Assembly: GCF_028769735.1 (NCBI RefSeq)
Contig: NC_088172.1
Span: 69,464,631-69,528,630, forward strand
From: Zonotrichia leucophrys gambelii
Lineage: Eukaryota; Chordata; Aves; Passeriformes; Passerellidae
Direction of reading: 5' to 3'
Length of the DNA stretch: 64,000 nucleotides
In this document: positions 1 to 14,500 of the stretch, piece after piece
How the letters are laid out: each line of letters begins with the position of its first letter
Position numbering within the stretch: position 1 is the stretch's first letter
Notes under the pieces: generated by a model
The model's database searches: none
Told to the model about the DNA's origin: nothing
Seen by the model: the letters and a program-made list of their open reading frames with translations, nothing else
Program-made: the position numbers and the translations under genes

Positions 1-3000
1 CTGCTCACCAAACAATTTAAATATAGCACAGTGGCTTAGGAATGATGACTTCATCATGGAGAATGTGTCCATTCCATAATTCTTTGCTTTATTTGGTTTA
101 AGAAGTTGTTGAATAGTTACAGTAAGAAATTGAACTGTGCAAATGAAAATCCAAATGCACTCTGACTTTCTTCTCCTAGAACTCAGCAGAAATGAACAGG
201 ATCTTAAGCAAACCATTCATTATCATATTAATTTTTTTTACAGAAAAAGGAGAGATAGAATAGCCTGTTTGTGACATTGTAGCAATATTTCTTGTGCACG
301 TTAAAATACAGGATGAAAAGAAATATAGAAATATATTTGTTTACTTATGTTTGTTTTAAGCAAGGGGAACGAACAATTAATGGTGGATTTGTGGAAAGCA
401 AAATCAGATGAAACTTGAAAATACTTTTGCTAAGAAATCACATCATATGGGCCATCGACATTTTTGCAGTAGAATAAGCAAGTACTTGACAAGAATCAAG
501 CTTTGGGGGAAATAGATGTACATAGAGATAAATCTATATATAAAAGAACCTATTAAATGTTCTGTCCAGGTGACTAACTGGTGTTTGCACTATGTGAGTC
601 TTTCCATGGTTGGCATTACAGCAGAATTCCACACATACTATGAGAGAAGATAAAATATCTATATTTGTAAAATACTAGGGTACTCTTTCTGCTTTTTTTC
701 TTGTGGAAAATGCACTTTTTATTGCAGTTTTGATACTGCCCAAACGGATGCCGTGGAAGAATAATAGTTTGGTGAACTAGGAAGTCGCAGTAACTTGTCT
801 TCTTTGAGTAGGTTAGCATCTGTCGACCTTGGTAAGACTTCCTATCTGTCCATGCAGTGGTGCATGTGAAACAGAGTGCTGCCCAAATTCCCTGAGCAGA
901 CATGGGGCTATAAAATAAAGCAAATTCTGGGAAAGTAATAAGAAACATGACTGCATAAACAAAAGGGAATGCCTCTGGATTAACTATTAGGAATTGATTA
1001 AAAGATATAAAATCACATATAATTTTTATTCAGGTCTCTGCCTGGAAGTGGTGAAAATAACACTGTATTTTGCAGCTTCATTCATCATCATTCTGAATCT
1101 GCAAATGCTGTGTAAATAAAGTGTACGTAGCGTAAAGGATTGATATATTGCCTGGTTTAGCAAACTGCTCTGTTTCCTTCTAAGGACTCTGTGCTTGGTA
1201 GTGATCAGATCTGCAGCCTTGAGTGTAAGCTCACCCTTTGTTTTGAATTATGTGATGTCTTGAACATTACAGAGTACAATTCACTTAGGCTGAAATGAGA
1301 AGCAGGAGACTGGTCCGGAAGCCAAATTTTGGTAACATTAAGGTCCTTCCTCAGAATCCATAATGGAACAGAGTAAAAATATATGCCTTTGGATCTTTCT
1401 TTTCACCCTAAAAAATGGTAACCTCAAGGAGGATTTGTCACAGACTTCCTGTGGTAAGGGTCCTAGCACTGAAGTCAAATGCTGGCAATAAAGTTGGATG
1501 AAGGTAAAGATCCACCTGCAAGGACACCAAGACAGTTAGAAAAACTATTTATTTTTACTCTATTTTATGAAGTCATGTTCAGTGTTTTCTATTCTTAAAC
1601 TGTTCTCCCAGTGGTTTCTCCCAGTCAAAACCTGACCTTTTTCAGTATGAAGGCCTTCCACTAATTTTTATGGAATCCAGGAAGATCCATTTTAGAGCTC
1701 AGTACTGCCTCATGAGTATGCATGTGATTTACAAGCTCAAAGAAAGGGCCAAGATGAGAATGCCCCTATTACCCATCCAAAAAAAGGACTACAAAAGATG
1801 TCTTGCATTATTTAACCTGTACAGCTTAGATTAGAAATACATTCCTTGCTGAAGCTGGTGAGCAAAGAAATAAGGAAAGTAATGTGAATCTGGAGATTCT
1901 TTTTGAATGTCTACATCATTCTTTAGGCTGTACTTTGGTTATGTAGAGTCTGTTTTGGGGTGTTTGAACCTCTGTCTTTGGTTAAATTTAATATTGATAA
2001 CAGCAGAAGTTATATCCAGCATCACTGGTCTGTTAGTCACACAAAAGCCCTTGCAGAGAAATAGGTGCCTATTGAACAAAACAAATTGGTTGTTCAGGTC
2101 TGTATTGGTATGTTAGGGTGGCTAACAACTGTCAAGTAGCTGAGGATTTTGATTTGCTGATGAAATTACCCTGGGGAGAGAGGAAGGGCAGGCAGTCAAG
2201 AGAAAGTCAAGACAGTGAATGAGAAGGGATTTCAGCAACCATTTTAGAAAAGTAAAGAAACCAAAAAGAGAATAAGGTAGCCACCAGGGAATGAAGCAAA
2301 ATAAATATTCCAATATTCAGAGAGATAACCATGTGAGGCAGTCCCAAACATGTAAGGACTATGACCAAAACTGAAGGAACAATGAGAAATAAACAGGTGA
2401 CTGAGCCAGGCTAGCATGCAGACATTTTTGATTCCTCATTTTCTTACTTGTTACATGGAATGAGAAACTAGAATCTCTTTTGCAGAGGAACTGCCATTGG
2501 TATCAAAGGTAAATGTGAATCTCCAGGAGAGTGCATATAATTTGCTAAAAGGGCCTTTGGTAAAGTTAAAAGATGGATTTTGCTTTGTCTCCGGAAATTT
2601 GGAAACAGCAACATGCAGGGCCTAGAAACAGTTTGGGAAATGCCTACACAGAACTGTACCAAAAAGATGAGGAAAGAGGTTTAAATATAAGCATTCCCAT
2701 ATGTACCCTCTGCAGTCAGGCACTGCTATCTATTCAGACTTTGAGAGAAAAAAAATAACAAGACAAAAGGTTTATTTTGACTGAATAGAAACATGCAGAT
2801 ATCCTTTTAATGATTATGGATAGTCCTCACCTAAAGCCATATTGTGGTACCACTGACTGACTCTACTGATGTCTAATCTTTCATATTTTTTATTATTCAC
2901 CATAAACTTATTAATTGATTTACTAAGATATTAACATTATACACTATTCTACCTCCATTACTATGCATCAGACTTATGTTACTAACTTCTATTGCTCAGC

Positions 3001-6000
3001 TATAAAATCCTGACATATTTAATACTAGAAAACAGCAACAAAACATAGTAGATGTTGTACCAGCTGGCCTAGGTAGAGAAAAAGCTGTGGTAAACAAGAC
3101 ATACAAAAGCTTTATGAATAAAACATTTTTGTCTTGTTTTACATTATATTGGCATATTATTTACTACACATTAAAGAAGCTTGGAGTTAAAAACAGGTTA
3201 GAATGGATTTTTGGAAGGGACAATACGACTTGTTTCTTAAGAAGTGTGCCTTGCTTTCTACACGTACAGCTCAGTTGCCTTGTAAAGCATTCCTTGTCAA
3301 TATATTTCAGTGGGATAACTGACTGATGTGTAACTGCATCCCAGATTTTGCTCCACAATGTTGTTGTGCAGCAACAATGGTAAATGTTTTGCAGCAGGCA
3401 GTATCAGTTGACCTATCCCTTGGAATGGAGTGAGAAGGGAGATACAGGATAGTGGAGACAGAGCCTCTGCTGGTCTTTTCCGCTTGAGTTTATTCATTCC
3501 TAGCATAGCATATATAAGCATGAAGAAGAATGTATTTCCACAGATTGGCTGTTGTTTGATTATCCCTGGCTGGGAGACTGGACTCTTGAAGGTCCATTGA
3601 GGTCCTGACATCACTCTAAACTATACTAAGGTCTGGGTGACAATTTTAAAGATCTTAGGAATAAGCTGTGTTAATTGATATTTTATTGTTCTTCTTTGAG
3701 ATCCCTTAATATGAAACTCCAATCTGCAAGGGGTACTCAAATGGAGTGTATTAAATGTGCAAAGAAAAGTAAATTTTATAGTTTTGCAAAGGCAGCACAA
3801 AATTTGGAGTTATTTAATCTCTTTTACTGTTCCATAAACATAGTGCATTGAAGAACATGAAGAGATGTGTTCCCATCTAGGACAGGTGAAATTTTAAGGC
3901 TGCAGACTATAAGAGGCCCCTGAAAAAAATCAATAGATATAAATACCATGTCTTCCTTATAAATAGAATTCCTAGGCTGTTGTATTACATAAAACAAAAT
4001 CCCTAAGGCAATTTCACTCTACCCAGCAATTTTTTCTCATTGATTTCTTCTTGCATTCTTCTTCCATGGCCAAGGAAGCACATGTCAAAAGCAATTGCAC
4101 CATATTTGTAGGATTAATAATTGTCTGCCTTTTCAGTAAGCTTAATAGAATAGAGGACACTAAAATAGTTACATGAGAAGTGCAATACATATTCCTGTTG
4201 TTTGCAAAGTTGGGGGATTTTGTGATTCATCATCGTGCACTCATGCATGTCCTAGCAGACGCATTTCATCTTCAGTAATGTCTTTGTAAAACCCAGTGAT
4301 TCACGTGTAGGCAAACCCCAAACAATTGGGGAAAGTCTTTTGTTTTGAGGAGACAAATCTGAATTATAAAATTTCCAAGCAATGAGTTCTTATCCACTTC
4401 TGATAATTCAAATAATGATTTTGTTAGTCGTGTATGTCCTTCTAAACTTCTGGAGTAGAGTTAATTTAGGCTTTTATATGCCAGTTGAAGTGCTACGTGA
4501 ATGCACCTATACTTCCTCTGGAATCTGAACCAGCTTGCAAATACTGTTTCATATATGTGAAAGTGCGCAAGAGTTTTCAAAGTAAAAAACAGTTTCCACA
4601 TCTGGAAGTTAAAAAATCTTTTATTGCGAAGTTCAGTTTTAATGCAATGCATTGTCATGATCAACATGGATTTTCTCAAATTCCTCTCCCTCTTGAGTCT
4701 GGTTTTATCATGTTATTCCATTTATAATATCTGATCAAAATGTTTAAAAGTCTGACTAACCTCAAAGACTTTATTTTCAAACAAAGATGTAGGTATAAAT
4801 GTGTGGTTCAGGACTTGTACTTTGTTTCTCTGTTGGTAGGACCAGGAGAATATTCAATGTATCTAAAGAGAAAATAGGCAACTTTTAAAATAATTTGAGA
4901 TATAAAGATAGTCAAGATGAGTAGTGGTAATTCAAGACAACCTTTGAAGGTACTGGCACTGAAAAAATCTTTTCAATTTTATAATCAGATGAATAAAAGG
5001 TCATGGGTGAAAAAGGGCTGTTTGTACAATGATCTGGATTTTTCCCTTAGTTTTAAGATGGAAATGGAAGTTGAAGCAGAAGCAGAAAATAGAGGCTCCA
5101 CAGTTTTGAAAAACAGAGGAATAATGCAGAAAACAAGACCTTGAGACCCCTATGTCATTTGCAAAACAGTAAAATGGAAATAGGAGATTGCTGCTATCTA
5201 GTAGCCGTCACAAAACTGAAGGGTTACTCCTTGTTATTACATTTCAGGTATCTGTCCTTGTTCCGTATGTCATTAAATTTTTGCTTTTAAGAGAATTCAC
5301 CAGAAAGGTGTGACCATGGAAAAGGCAATAGTTGAAGATATTGCTGCGATTAAGAAACCAACTCACAGCAGGAGTGTTTCATAATATTGTATAGGGAGTG
5401 TTTTCAATGGGAATGAAAATGAGACAGACATTTTCCATTATTGCTAAATGTTGAGTTGCTAGCACTGTGGCTCAAGCTCTAAGCAGTAATCATGCATTGC
5501 TTTCTTCTATTGAGTGGGCACTCTAGCCTTTAGAAAGTGGAATTCCATCTTGTTGACACATTATGCTTCAGTAGCTGAGCACACTGTTCAATTGCTAAAA
5601 TATGACAGGCTGACCAGAATTTTTTGGATTTGTGGGGGGTTTTTTTGGTACTATTTTACATTGGTTAAAAATAACTGTAAAAGCATGGCACTTTTTAAGA
5701 TGTAGAATGTTAATGTTTTAATGAAGTGTTTACCCCAGAATTGCACTGTGCAATTAACCAGCTATGTATTGCTGCCAAGGTGCATTATTTCCATTGCCCG
5801 TGTCTTACAGCACAGGGCAATTCATTGATCTGATATGAAACTCAGCTGTTAGCACTGAGTGGATAAAGCAATCTAGAGAATGTTTCCATTTTTAATAATA
5901 TGGACTAATTCACAGGACTAGCAAAAGAAAATAAATACTTTTTATACAGAAAACAAATCAATTGCTTGCACTTGGGTTAATAGTAAAAAAATAACTGCTT

Positions 6001-8850
6001 TTTCCTTTACATCTCAAATCATGAAATACTAGCTAGAAAAATACAGTTAGAAAATATGCGAGTGTCTTCCATTCTACGTGAGCTAAAACTGAAATTTTAT
6101 TAGTTTCATCTGCTAGATGTCCAGAATATTATGGGATGACTCATATCATATGATAAAATTCTGTATCCCTTGATTTATGTAGGTTATAGCTTTTACCTGA
6201 CTTCTGCATCATGCAGACATCTGGAAGATGGCTTTGTACTTACACATTGCAAATTGAAAGTGCAGTGTCTTCAGTTGTTTTTGCTTGACTTATTGTTTTG
6301 TGGTCTACCTGGTAAAATTTAAAATAATTTACAATCTGTCATATGTGTTCTATGACAGGTTCAAGGAAGCAGAGAAAAGAGGTAGCTACCCAAAAAGAAG
6401 CTGGAAGATTATGTTCTTTGTACTATAGAGATATCACAGTAAGAATAACACTGTATTTGCGTCAGGGAAATTGTATTAGAGAAAACTAGGATAAAATCAA
6501 ATTCTTACTTGTAAAGATAAGTCAAAACTGGGCACACAGACCCAGGAACTAGAGAGGATAAAACTGATGTCTGTGAATGTAAACCAGCTCAGACTGGGAT
6601 TTGCAACAATTGTTTTGCAGAGGATAAATGCTCCCAATTCAACCAATTTGTCTGAAACAGGAATGAGCTAAAGTTGCAATCATTTGAGACCCATTTTAAA
6701 TTGAGGGGTGAGATAAAATAGCAGGTGGGTTTAAAAATCACATCAGCAGTTGATTTTAGGATTTATCAGCTAACTCTTAGTCCTTGTAAACTGTTAGATC
6801 AAACAATCCCCTGAAATGATGCTAGGGATTTTCATATTAGGGATACCAAAGTGGGATTTGGGATACAAATTAGAGATACTCAACTTTGTCACTTGTTCAG
6901 TACTTAGATTCCAGAGCCAAAGATGCCTGGGCTTCCATTTTCTTCACCTGTGGAAAGAGAAGAGCATTTTACAGTAGATCCAACGCAAAAATGTGCATAA
7001 TTTAATATCCATAGCTTGCTCTAAACTGATTTTAGCTCATAGATGTGAAAAAATACCTCCAAAAAAAAGTACCTTCTCTGGAGAGATTTCTGCTTTTAGG
7101 AGCCCGTTGAGTGAATCATGTTGTCATGCTCAGGTCAGGATAAATTGATCACTGAATTTGAAGGAAAGTCAAAATTTACTCTCAGGGCTTATTGTCAGAG
7201 ACTTGATATTCTGTGCCAGAGTTGGTGGACAAGCTAAATATCAGCTGCAAGAATTTCAGGGGCATTTCTCACCTAGAAATTCTTTGTTATTTGAAGAGCC
7301 ACAGGCTTTGATGACATCTTTGTCTATTTTGGACTATGCCTGTGGCACAGCACAGTTTAGTCTCTTGACGACTGAAGTGCTCTTGTCTAATTAAAGTAAT
7401 TGGGCTCCATGTAGCAGGATCTGGGTGATGTTTAATGGCTTATGATGCTCAGGAGATTATATTAGATGAACTCATAATTCTATCTAGTCTTAAGTATAAT
7501 GGAAGTTTATGACTGGAGAGAACTTGCAACTACTTTTTTCTTACTACTCCTCTCCTCTTCAGTGAAGTGCCTAGAACTATGTGTGACAGTCAGGGGACAA
7601 TGTATTATCATGAGGCCCATCAGAAAAGACATGGGGTGCAAAAATCAGAAAGAAGGAAAAATAAACTGTTAATGGGATTTGCCGATTAATTCTGCATGTA
7701 CAAAAAACAGAGCTCTGTATTCTGTCTTCATACTTCACTGACATACAGGATAAGATTATTCTCCCTCATTTGATGGAAAGAAACACTTTGCACATGATAG
7801 AAAATTGTAGTCATTTTAAATCAACCTGTATTTTCTTCAGCTAGCAGATGAAAAAGTTCTGGTTATAGTAGCCTGTCCCAGGCCACAAGAGGTGCCTGAG
7901 CTTTCTTGCTTATATATCCTGACTGCAGTTTCATAATCAGTAAGACAAGTGCAAATGAATTTGTAAATTATCAAAACTAGGTGTTAGTGGAAGATCTTAT
8001 ATGAATAAACAGATCTATCACTGAATCACTGGAGAGGGAACAATAATGCAATCAGGACAGGATATGCTGCTTGAGAATGGCAGCCACCAAGAGCAGGATT
8101 CTAATTGTGCAAGAAGCTTATTTGAGCAATTTTCTAAAAGATTTCTGTATTTGAACAGGAAAGAGAAATATGGGCTGAATGCAGGAAATCACTTATAAAT
8201 GAAAAGGAAAATAAATATGAATCAAATAAGCCTATTTATTGCCTTTTATATGAAGTTTCATATGAAGACCTCCTGAGGCACTTAGGATTGTATTATTACA
8301 TTATTGTAAAAAAGCAGGAGGTGCTTAATCAATGCAAAATGATGGAGTAAAAAGCTAGGACCAGAACAATAAGACTTAGATTAAAATAAATCTATTGATT
8401 GGCATTTTCAGCTTAGCCAGGATAAAAATTCAAAGTTCTGAATGCTAAAGAAGAATTTTCCTCATTATGTGGCTGGTATAATTCTAGCCTGTAGCCCAAC
8501 TCAGAAGTAAATCACAAAATTCATATCATAAGCAGTTCACGCAGATACTGAAAAACCATGTCTTTCTACTGCTTTTGTGGCACTTGTAATCTTCATGTTG
8601 TTGGATGTCAGAGTAAAAAGTGTAGTAGAGATTTGGGAGTTAAGTCTATTTGGTGTAAGCACAAATGTGAAAAATGGTAGTTTGTGTCAGTTTGGACCTT
8701 ACAAATAATGACACTTTTTTTTACTAAAAGGACTACTCCCGATTAAAAATGTGTGCAAGTTTTTGTATTTCTTTGTTAGCTGATCAAAGAAATGCCCAAA
8801 GAGTGTCTTTCTCAACTTTACTTTGACTCTGCAAATGTATAAAATCTCTG
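1..8850. other. Unique AT-rich non-coding DNA
   Basis: No gene is supported in this stretch. Open frames on both strands are about 60-110 codons, have no recognisable domain, and have the composition expected of random AT-rich sequence. I see no CpG-rich promoter-like segment, no RNA gene and no clear transposon end. A segment at about 6925-6960 faintly resembles an old MIR/L2 tail but is too short to call. The best reading is intergenic or intronic vertebrate DNA. Confidence 0.6.
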
Positions 8851-9297
8851 TTGGTCAGCCACACTGTTGGTTCATTTTTGTATGACTACAGCACCATTTT
8901 TCATATGGAGGGCATAAAATGGCAGCTTACCAGGACTCTGAAAGTCTTTGTGATAAAAAAAGGAACAGCAGAAAATGAAGAGTACAAGCGTACCATAGGG
9001 ATGGTATTGTGCACTGACATTTTCCTGAAGAATATTTCTTTTGCGATGACAAACAAGATACTGTGCAAAGCTTCCCAGTGCTCCTCTTGGGTTTACAGTT
9101 ATACAGGGTTCCTCACTGGATCTTTCAGGAAAAGCTTTTTCAAACACATTACACTTACAATAGTTTGTTGGTGGAATGAAGCAAAGCTACTCCTTGTCCT
9201 TTCACCAGTACAAGAGAAATATTTATTTTTCATTGCATTACTTTGTTGCAATTACATTGTTGCATTACTTCTATGTACTATAGAGGATCCAGATTGA
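8851..9297 (+). other. 148-codon open frame, probably chance
   Basis: The frame is open for 148 codons but begins at TTG; the first in-frame ATG is at 8905, giving about 130 residues. The C-terminal third is hydrophobic (around LLLVL, LFFIALLCC and IVALLLC), which could look like one or two membrane spans, but T-rich DNA produces this without selection. I recognise no family, and no splice sites or promoter stand out. It is listed because it is the longest open frame in the first 11 kb. Most likely it is not a gene. Confidence 0.1.
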
Positions 9298-11464
9298 CTG
9301 GATACTATAATGCATCTCTCTGGGCTATGCTCCATAAAGAGTGGGATGAAACTGGTATTAAAAATATTTAAAGTATAGCTAAATGTAGTTCTCATACAAA
9401 AAATTAATACCTTTTTAAAATAAAATTAAGTAGAACAGAGTTATTCTGAGATCAATTCCCTCACCACTAGCATTTCAGTAAGCTATTTAATAATGATGTC
9501 ACATGCAAAACTTAATTATTTCAAAACCATTTCAAAGAGATGGCAAAGCCACTATTCCACAATCAAAGCTGATTTTGAAGTGCTGAAACAAAGCTGATTT
9601 TCAATTATCAGAGTCAAAAAAAAAAAGCATCTGAAAACTGTCCTGATTGCTGCAAAACTGCTGTCTTTTTAAGTTGGATAACTGAAAACAAATAGATAAT
9701 GCTTGTGAAATTTCAAACAAAAATCCCCTTCTAACAAAGCATAAAAAAACACTCAGCCTGAAAGAGAATATCTGGGAAAAGTTATAAGCTTCTGACAGTG
9801 AGTTTAGAATAGAAGTTGCTTCTCAACTTTAACAATTGCATTAAGGTCACTAAGCTATAAAAAAGGAAGTAAAGAAAATGTTGCAAAGTCAAGGGCAAAG
9901 TATGAAAATAAAATAAAATGAAAATATAATGACCAAATTAAATAAAAGATATCCCTTACACAGTAATAACATTCAGAATGAAAAGCAAGGACATAGATTT
10001 GGAGAACAGTGACCAACTGTAATTCAGTGAGAAATAATAGAAAACCAGAATGCAGTATGTGCCCATAAAATCTCATGAGAGAGAGAAGTAAAAATTTCAA
10101 TAAGGATAATAAAATATGTCTTTGAATGGAGGCCTTGACTAAGGGCAGAAAATCATGGGTGGATAACCAAGACTCAGTTAACTCCATTTTATCTTTATAT
10201 TTCACAAAAATAATTCATGCCACTTTTTTTTTTTCCAAAAGCTCTGACATTATATTGGCTGACAATCACTACCATGATAGCAAATCTATTCTACTGACAC
10301 TTATAAAGAATAAGTGAAGGGATAAAGAGAAAGGCTTAAAGGTACTGGTGGCTCACTTATTGAGACTAAATTAAATGAGCAGTAAAATAAGCTGGTAAAA
10401 CTGGGCCTTGTTTTCCTTAAGAAATATCAAATAGCAGTATGAAGTTTTGTATATAGCTCTGTCATTTTTATGCCAGTGAAAATGCTCACGTATGTGAAAT
10501 CAAATAATGACATTGATAAGTCTCTTATGCACACCTGAAATTGTTGTACTCAAAAATATTGAATTTCAGACCACGTCTAAAGCTAGTGTTTTTATTAAAT
10601 ATAGTCAATATAGTCTGCAAACAAAAAACAGTTATGAGGCATGTTCTACAACATTCTCATATATAAAGAAAGCATTGTTTTCTACTTACTTTTCTCTTCA
10701 AATTAAAGTTAATGTAATTTTTTTTTTTTTTGGGGGGGAACTTCCTGTAGATCTCTTAAACATGCTTTTTGAAATTCCTTAGTTTTTATGTAAGGATACT
10801 TTTGTTAAAATCTAATTGAGCAACATAATTCTGAAAAAAACAAAATAGGTGAATAGTTGGATATACCTGTTGTTGGCATAGACTTTCAGTGAGATTTGAC
10901 CTAAATCAGAAAGCTGAAAACTTAAAAACCACCAGGAGAATAAAACCGAAATGTACAAGTTCCCTCTGAAGATGGAGGAGGAGTAAATAGGACAGTGAGG
11001 GCAGCCTTTAGGTGAGGTGTGAGAAGACAAGGTGGGAACTCACTGATTACTCAAAACTCTCACCGACGCAGCACCAATATATTCACTCCTTTTACTTGAC
11101 TTAAAGAGGGAGAAGTTGCTCCTCCATTTTGTGGGAACAGCCTGGAAGGAGACAGGAACATTAACTTGCCTTCTCTGCTGGGAGCTGTGACTTTCTGTGA
11201 GGTGGTACCACACATTAAGTTGGTTGTTTGACCCCCAGGAAGCAGATTGAGATGAAGAACACTAGATAGTAAGAGGGATGGGTTCTCCAGAGATCCCAAG
11301 CAGGGTATGAAAATGCATACTCTATAAGGAAAACCTAGAATTTATTACATCCTTGGCTGGGTGGCTCTGGCATAAAGGAATAAAAGCTGAGGTGAGAGTA
11401 TGTGTGCCATGGCTGCGTATATTCAGAATTATGGGAAAGTACCTGCCACACCTTTGTAGGAATG
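9298..11464. other. Unique AT-rich DNA with homopolymer tracts
   Basis: No gene is seen. The stretch holds a 13-bp direct repeat (CAAAGCTGATTTT at 9564-9576 and 9589-9601) and T-runs near 10224-10236 and 10718-10731. The second T-run is followed directly by seven G residues. Both strands have only short open frames without recognisable content. Confidence 0.55.
10718..10738. repeat. Poly-T followed by poly-G tract
   Basis: A run of 14 T is joined directly to a run of 7 G. On the opposite strand this reads as C7 followed by A14. It is a low-complexity junction with no identifiable retrotransposon body beside it. Confidence 0.8.
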
Positions 11465-11580
11465 AACAGGGAATTGGGATGGTTACAGTAACCTGAGCCA
11501 GTGGGTGACATCCCTGTCCATGGCAGGGGGATTGCACATAGGTGATGTTCAGTGTCTGCCCCAAGGCTCCCCATTCCCTG
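11465..11580 (+). mobile_element. CR1-type LINE, truncated 3' end
   Basis: The segment follows the bird CR1 3' end in order. It has a GGGATGG-like lead, then GTAACCTGAGCCAGTGGG (consensus has an AACCTGGTCTAGTGGG block), then CATCCCTGTCCATGGCAGGG (consensus CCCTGCCCATGGCAGGGGG), then ATTGCACATAGGTGATGTTC (consensus has an ACTAGATGATCTT-like block). The final 8-bp tail repeats of the ATTCTRTG type are missing or decayed. CR1 copies in birds are typically 5'-truncated fragments like this one. Divergence looks substantial, so this is an old copy with no coding capacity. The consensus is from memory, and the boundaries are approximate. Confidence 0.6.
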
Positions 11581-14500
11581 ATATCATGGGTGTGTGTGGA
11601 AGGTGTGGAAGTTGCAGTGCACGGGTGTGAAGGGAGCAGGGGTGACTGCAGGTGTGTACAGAGTGAGGGGATTGTTAAGTGGGTGAAGGCTTCACAAAGA
11701 TGATGTGTAAGCATCAGTTGTATAAAGAGCGACCTAGCTACACCATGATATTTTACATGAGTTCCTGGTCATTCCAGATTTTTTTTGTGAATGTATATTG
11801 ATTAGATACCAGATTTTGTGTTTGCCAGTATCTACAGGTATCATACTTTTAAATCCTTTTATGCTCACAGGAAGGTTTTCTGGGCCTGAAATATTTACCT
11901 AAATTTATTTGGGAAAATGTTTTTAAAATGTTTTGGATTTGGAGATGGGAAAAAATGTGGCTGCCAAACAGTAGCATTGCTCTAAGCTAGAAACCCACTA
12001 TATCCTGCTATGAGAGGAGTGACAACAACTAGTAATTGGTGAGCTAGATAAATCAAAGAGGAAATAAACTGTACAATAAATGTACAATGCAATAATAGCT
12101 TTTATATGCTGCTGTGGTTCTCACCAGTGGTGTTTTCATAAAATGCATCACAAGCTTTCAGTGTTCAGGGAAACACATTAGTGTTTTTGAATTGTTTTTA
12201 TTATAAGCCATGCAAATAGTGTTTGTCCCAGTGGGGTGTGACATTAATTATTAGCAAAAGATCTCTTGCATGATTTCAGTCCACACAGAATGAACAGTTC
12301 AGTCTATATTTTCAGAGTGTGACATATAACTATTCAAAACTGCATTAAAAACCATTTAACCCATGCAGAGTATTCCTGCTGAAGAGGCGACACATGGCAG
12401 AAATAAATTGCCCTAATAACATTTGCAAAAGTTTTGTGGTTGCAAAAATGTTATCAGTGGAATTCAAACATACTCCCCTTCATTATGCTTCAGAAAAAAA
12501 CTGTATTTAAATTCTTTCATATGAATGACCAGTGGTCAACTCCTGAAATATAAAAAGGATGAATCTTTTAGAGACAGATTTTTCTAGAATAAGTCCCCTA
12601 GACAAAAGCAAACAAAAAAATCAGTCAGACAAAACATACTTCTGGAAGCTACGCAAGAGGAAAACAGTGACTCCTGAAAGGCAGGAATAAGCATTCTTGT
12701 CTAACTAATAAGAAATCAATTCTAAGCAGAAAAGGGAGCTGATAAGTCAGTAATGAAATCATAAAGTCACAATGGTAAATTATCTTAATGTAAAGGAAGA
12801 ATAGGAAGGGTAAGATGAGGCCAACTTGCTTGAACAATTAATGTTTTTATGACCTGAAAAGCAAGAAAAAATGAATGCAAAATGTAAGCAGGTTGTATCA
12901 TTTTGTACAGCTAGAAAACAGAAGAAACACAGGGGCAGTCAGAAAGTGCAAGTATGAAATAAAATATTTTTAATAGAAAGTCTACCAAATAGTGTTCAGA
13001 AGGCTTTCCATAAAGAAGTAAGAGAAACACTAGCATGAAAGATAAGGAAGCTTTTGGTTGAGAGGAATCTGTATCATTAAAATGCTTCAAGAAGGCAAAA
13101 GTGTTTATCTTTAAATCTAAATTTAAAAGGTCATGCCTGCTTAGATGGTTAGCAGAACTAAAACCAGTAAAACAGAATTTAAAATACCAACTATAGTGGA
13201 GAAAGGACAGCATACAGACACATTTTTGAATGCGCTTCACTTGATGAAATTTTTTCTTGGAGGAATGGCTGAAGAAAATCCAGAATACTAATTATCGCCT
13301 GTAAGAATAGGGTAAGAAAGATTTTGCAAAAGGCAAAAGTATGAAATCTATGTCTAAAAAGAGAAAAAACCACCATCATCTGAGATTTACAGACAAGTGG
13401 TTTTAACTTAAATTCCTGGGGATAAAATGTAGCAAATAATTTAACTATAGTAATAAGAAAGAGGACAGGAGAATAAAGTTTCAGAAAGTGTGGACCTATC
13501 AAGAGTTTATCACATCAATCTAATTTACTTTGCCAGAGTAACGGGACTTGTGGGTAGGAGAGAGGTTGGTCTTGTTTTCTGTATTGAATTCATCAAAACT
13601 TCTCACATTTTTTCATTTAAAATTCAGAAAGGTGAACTTGGAATACAAGACTAGATGATCATTTCATTAGGTGTGTGTATAATTACTTGGAAAGCTGTGT
13701 ATAGATGATTTATCAGCATTTCACAATTAAAGCAGAGAATTGCTTCAAATCTGTCCTGAGGTTGATAGATTTTAATATTTTCTCAGATGCCTTGAAGAGT
13801 GATTATGAAGTAAGGTTATTAATTTTGCATAGTATATGTAGCAGGGGGACAGAAAACAGTTTGGAATTCAATAGCAGTTCAGTAAGAATAAATGTAAAGT
13901 TTCTTATGTAGACAAGTACAAACAACTGTATTTTAAGAGGAAAAAATGCATAGAGAGACAGCAACAGGGCAAAAGTTGTTCTGGGAGCACAAGATGATCT
14001 TAAATCAGCAGTGTGGTAGTATAGAAAGGAAAAATTCTGGAATCCAAAATAACACAGCAAGGGATCAAGAACAGCCCTGATTTCTTTTCTGATGTTATTG
14101 TTCAGTTGAGGAAGGAAGATGTCCATTTTAACATGCTTCTTATCCAAACAAGGGCCTTTTTTTCTGGCCTTTTCCCATTCCACTTGATTTGGAAGTTAAA
14201 TTGCTGAGATGTGCCATCAACAATTTCTTCATGGCTGCTTGACTTCTTTGCTGTAGAAGTACTGAGTCCCAAACAAAAGCCAGCTGAAACAGATAAAATC
14301 TAATAAGTGCAGTATTGCAGAATGCCTCTATGCTGTCAGCGACTAGCACACATAAACCTAAGGAGAGCTCATACCCACAGAGTCTGTCTAAATACTGCTT
14401 TACAGAAAGCCTGTCCTAGCTCAGAGTCACATTAGTTCTTTCACCTCTCTTGTGAGTTCCCACTGCCAGCATTTGATTAGATAATCCTTTTTCCTTCAAA

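Noticed and set aside
6925..6960. CCATTTTCTTCACCTGTGGAAAG, like a MIR/L2 tail
   Set aside because: The match is too short and upstream sequence does not fit the MIR core.
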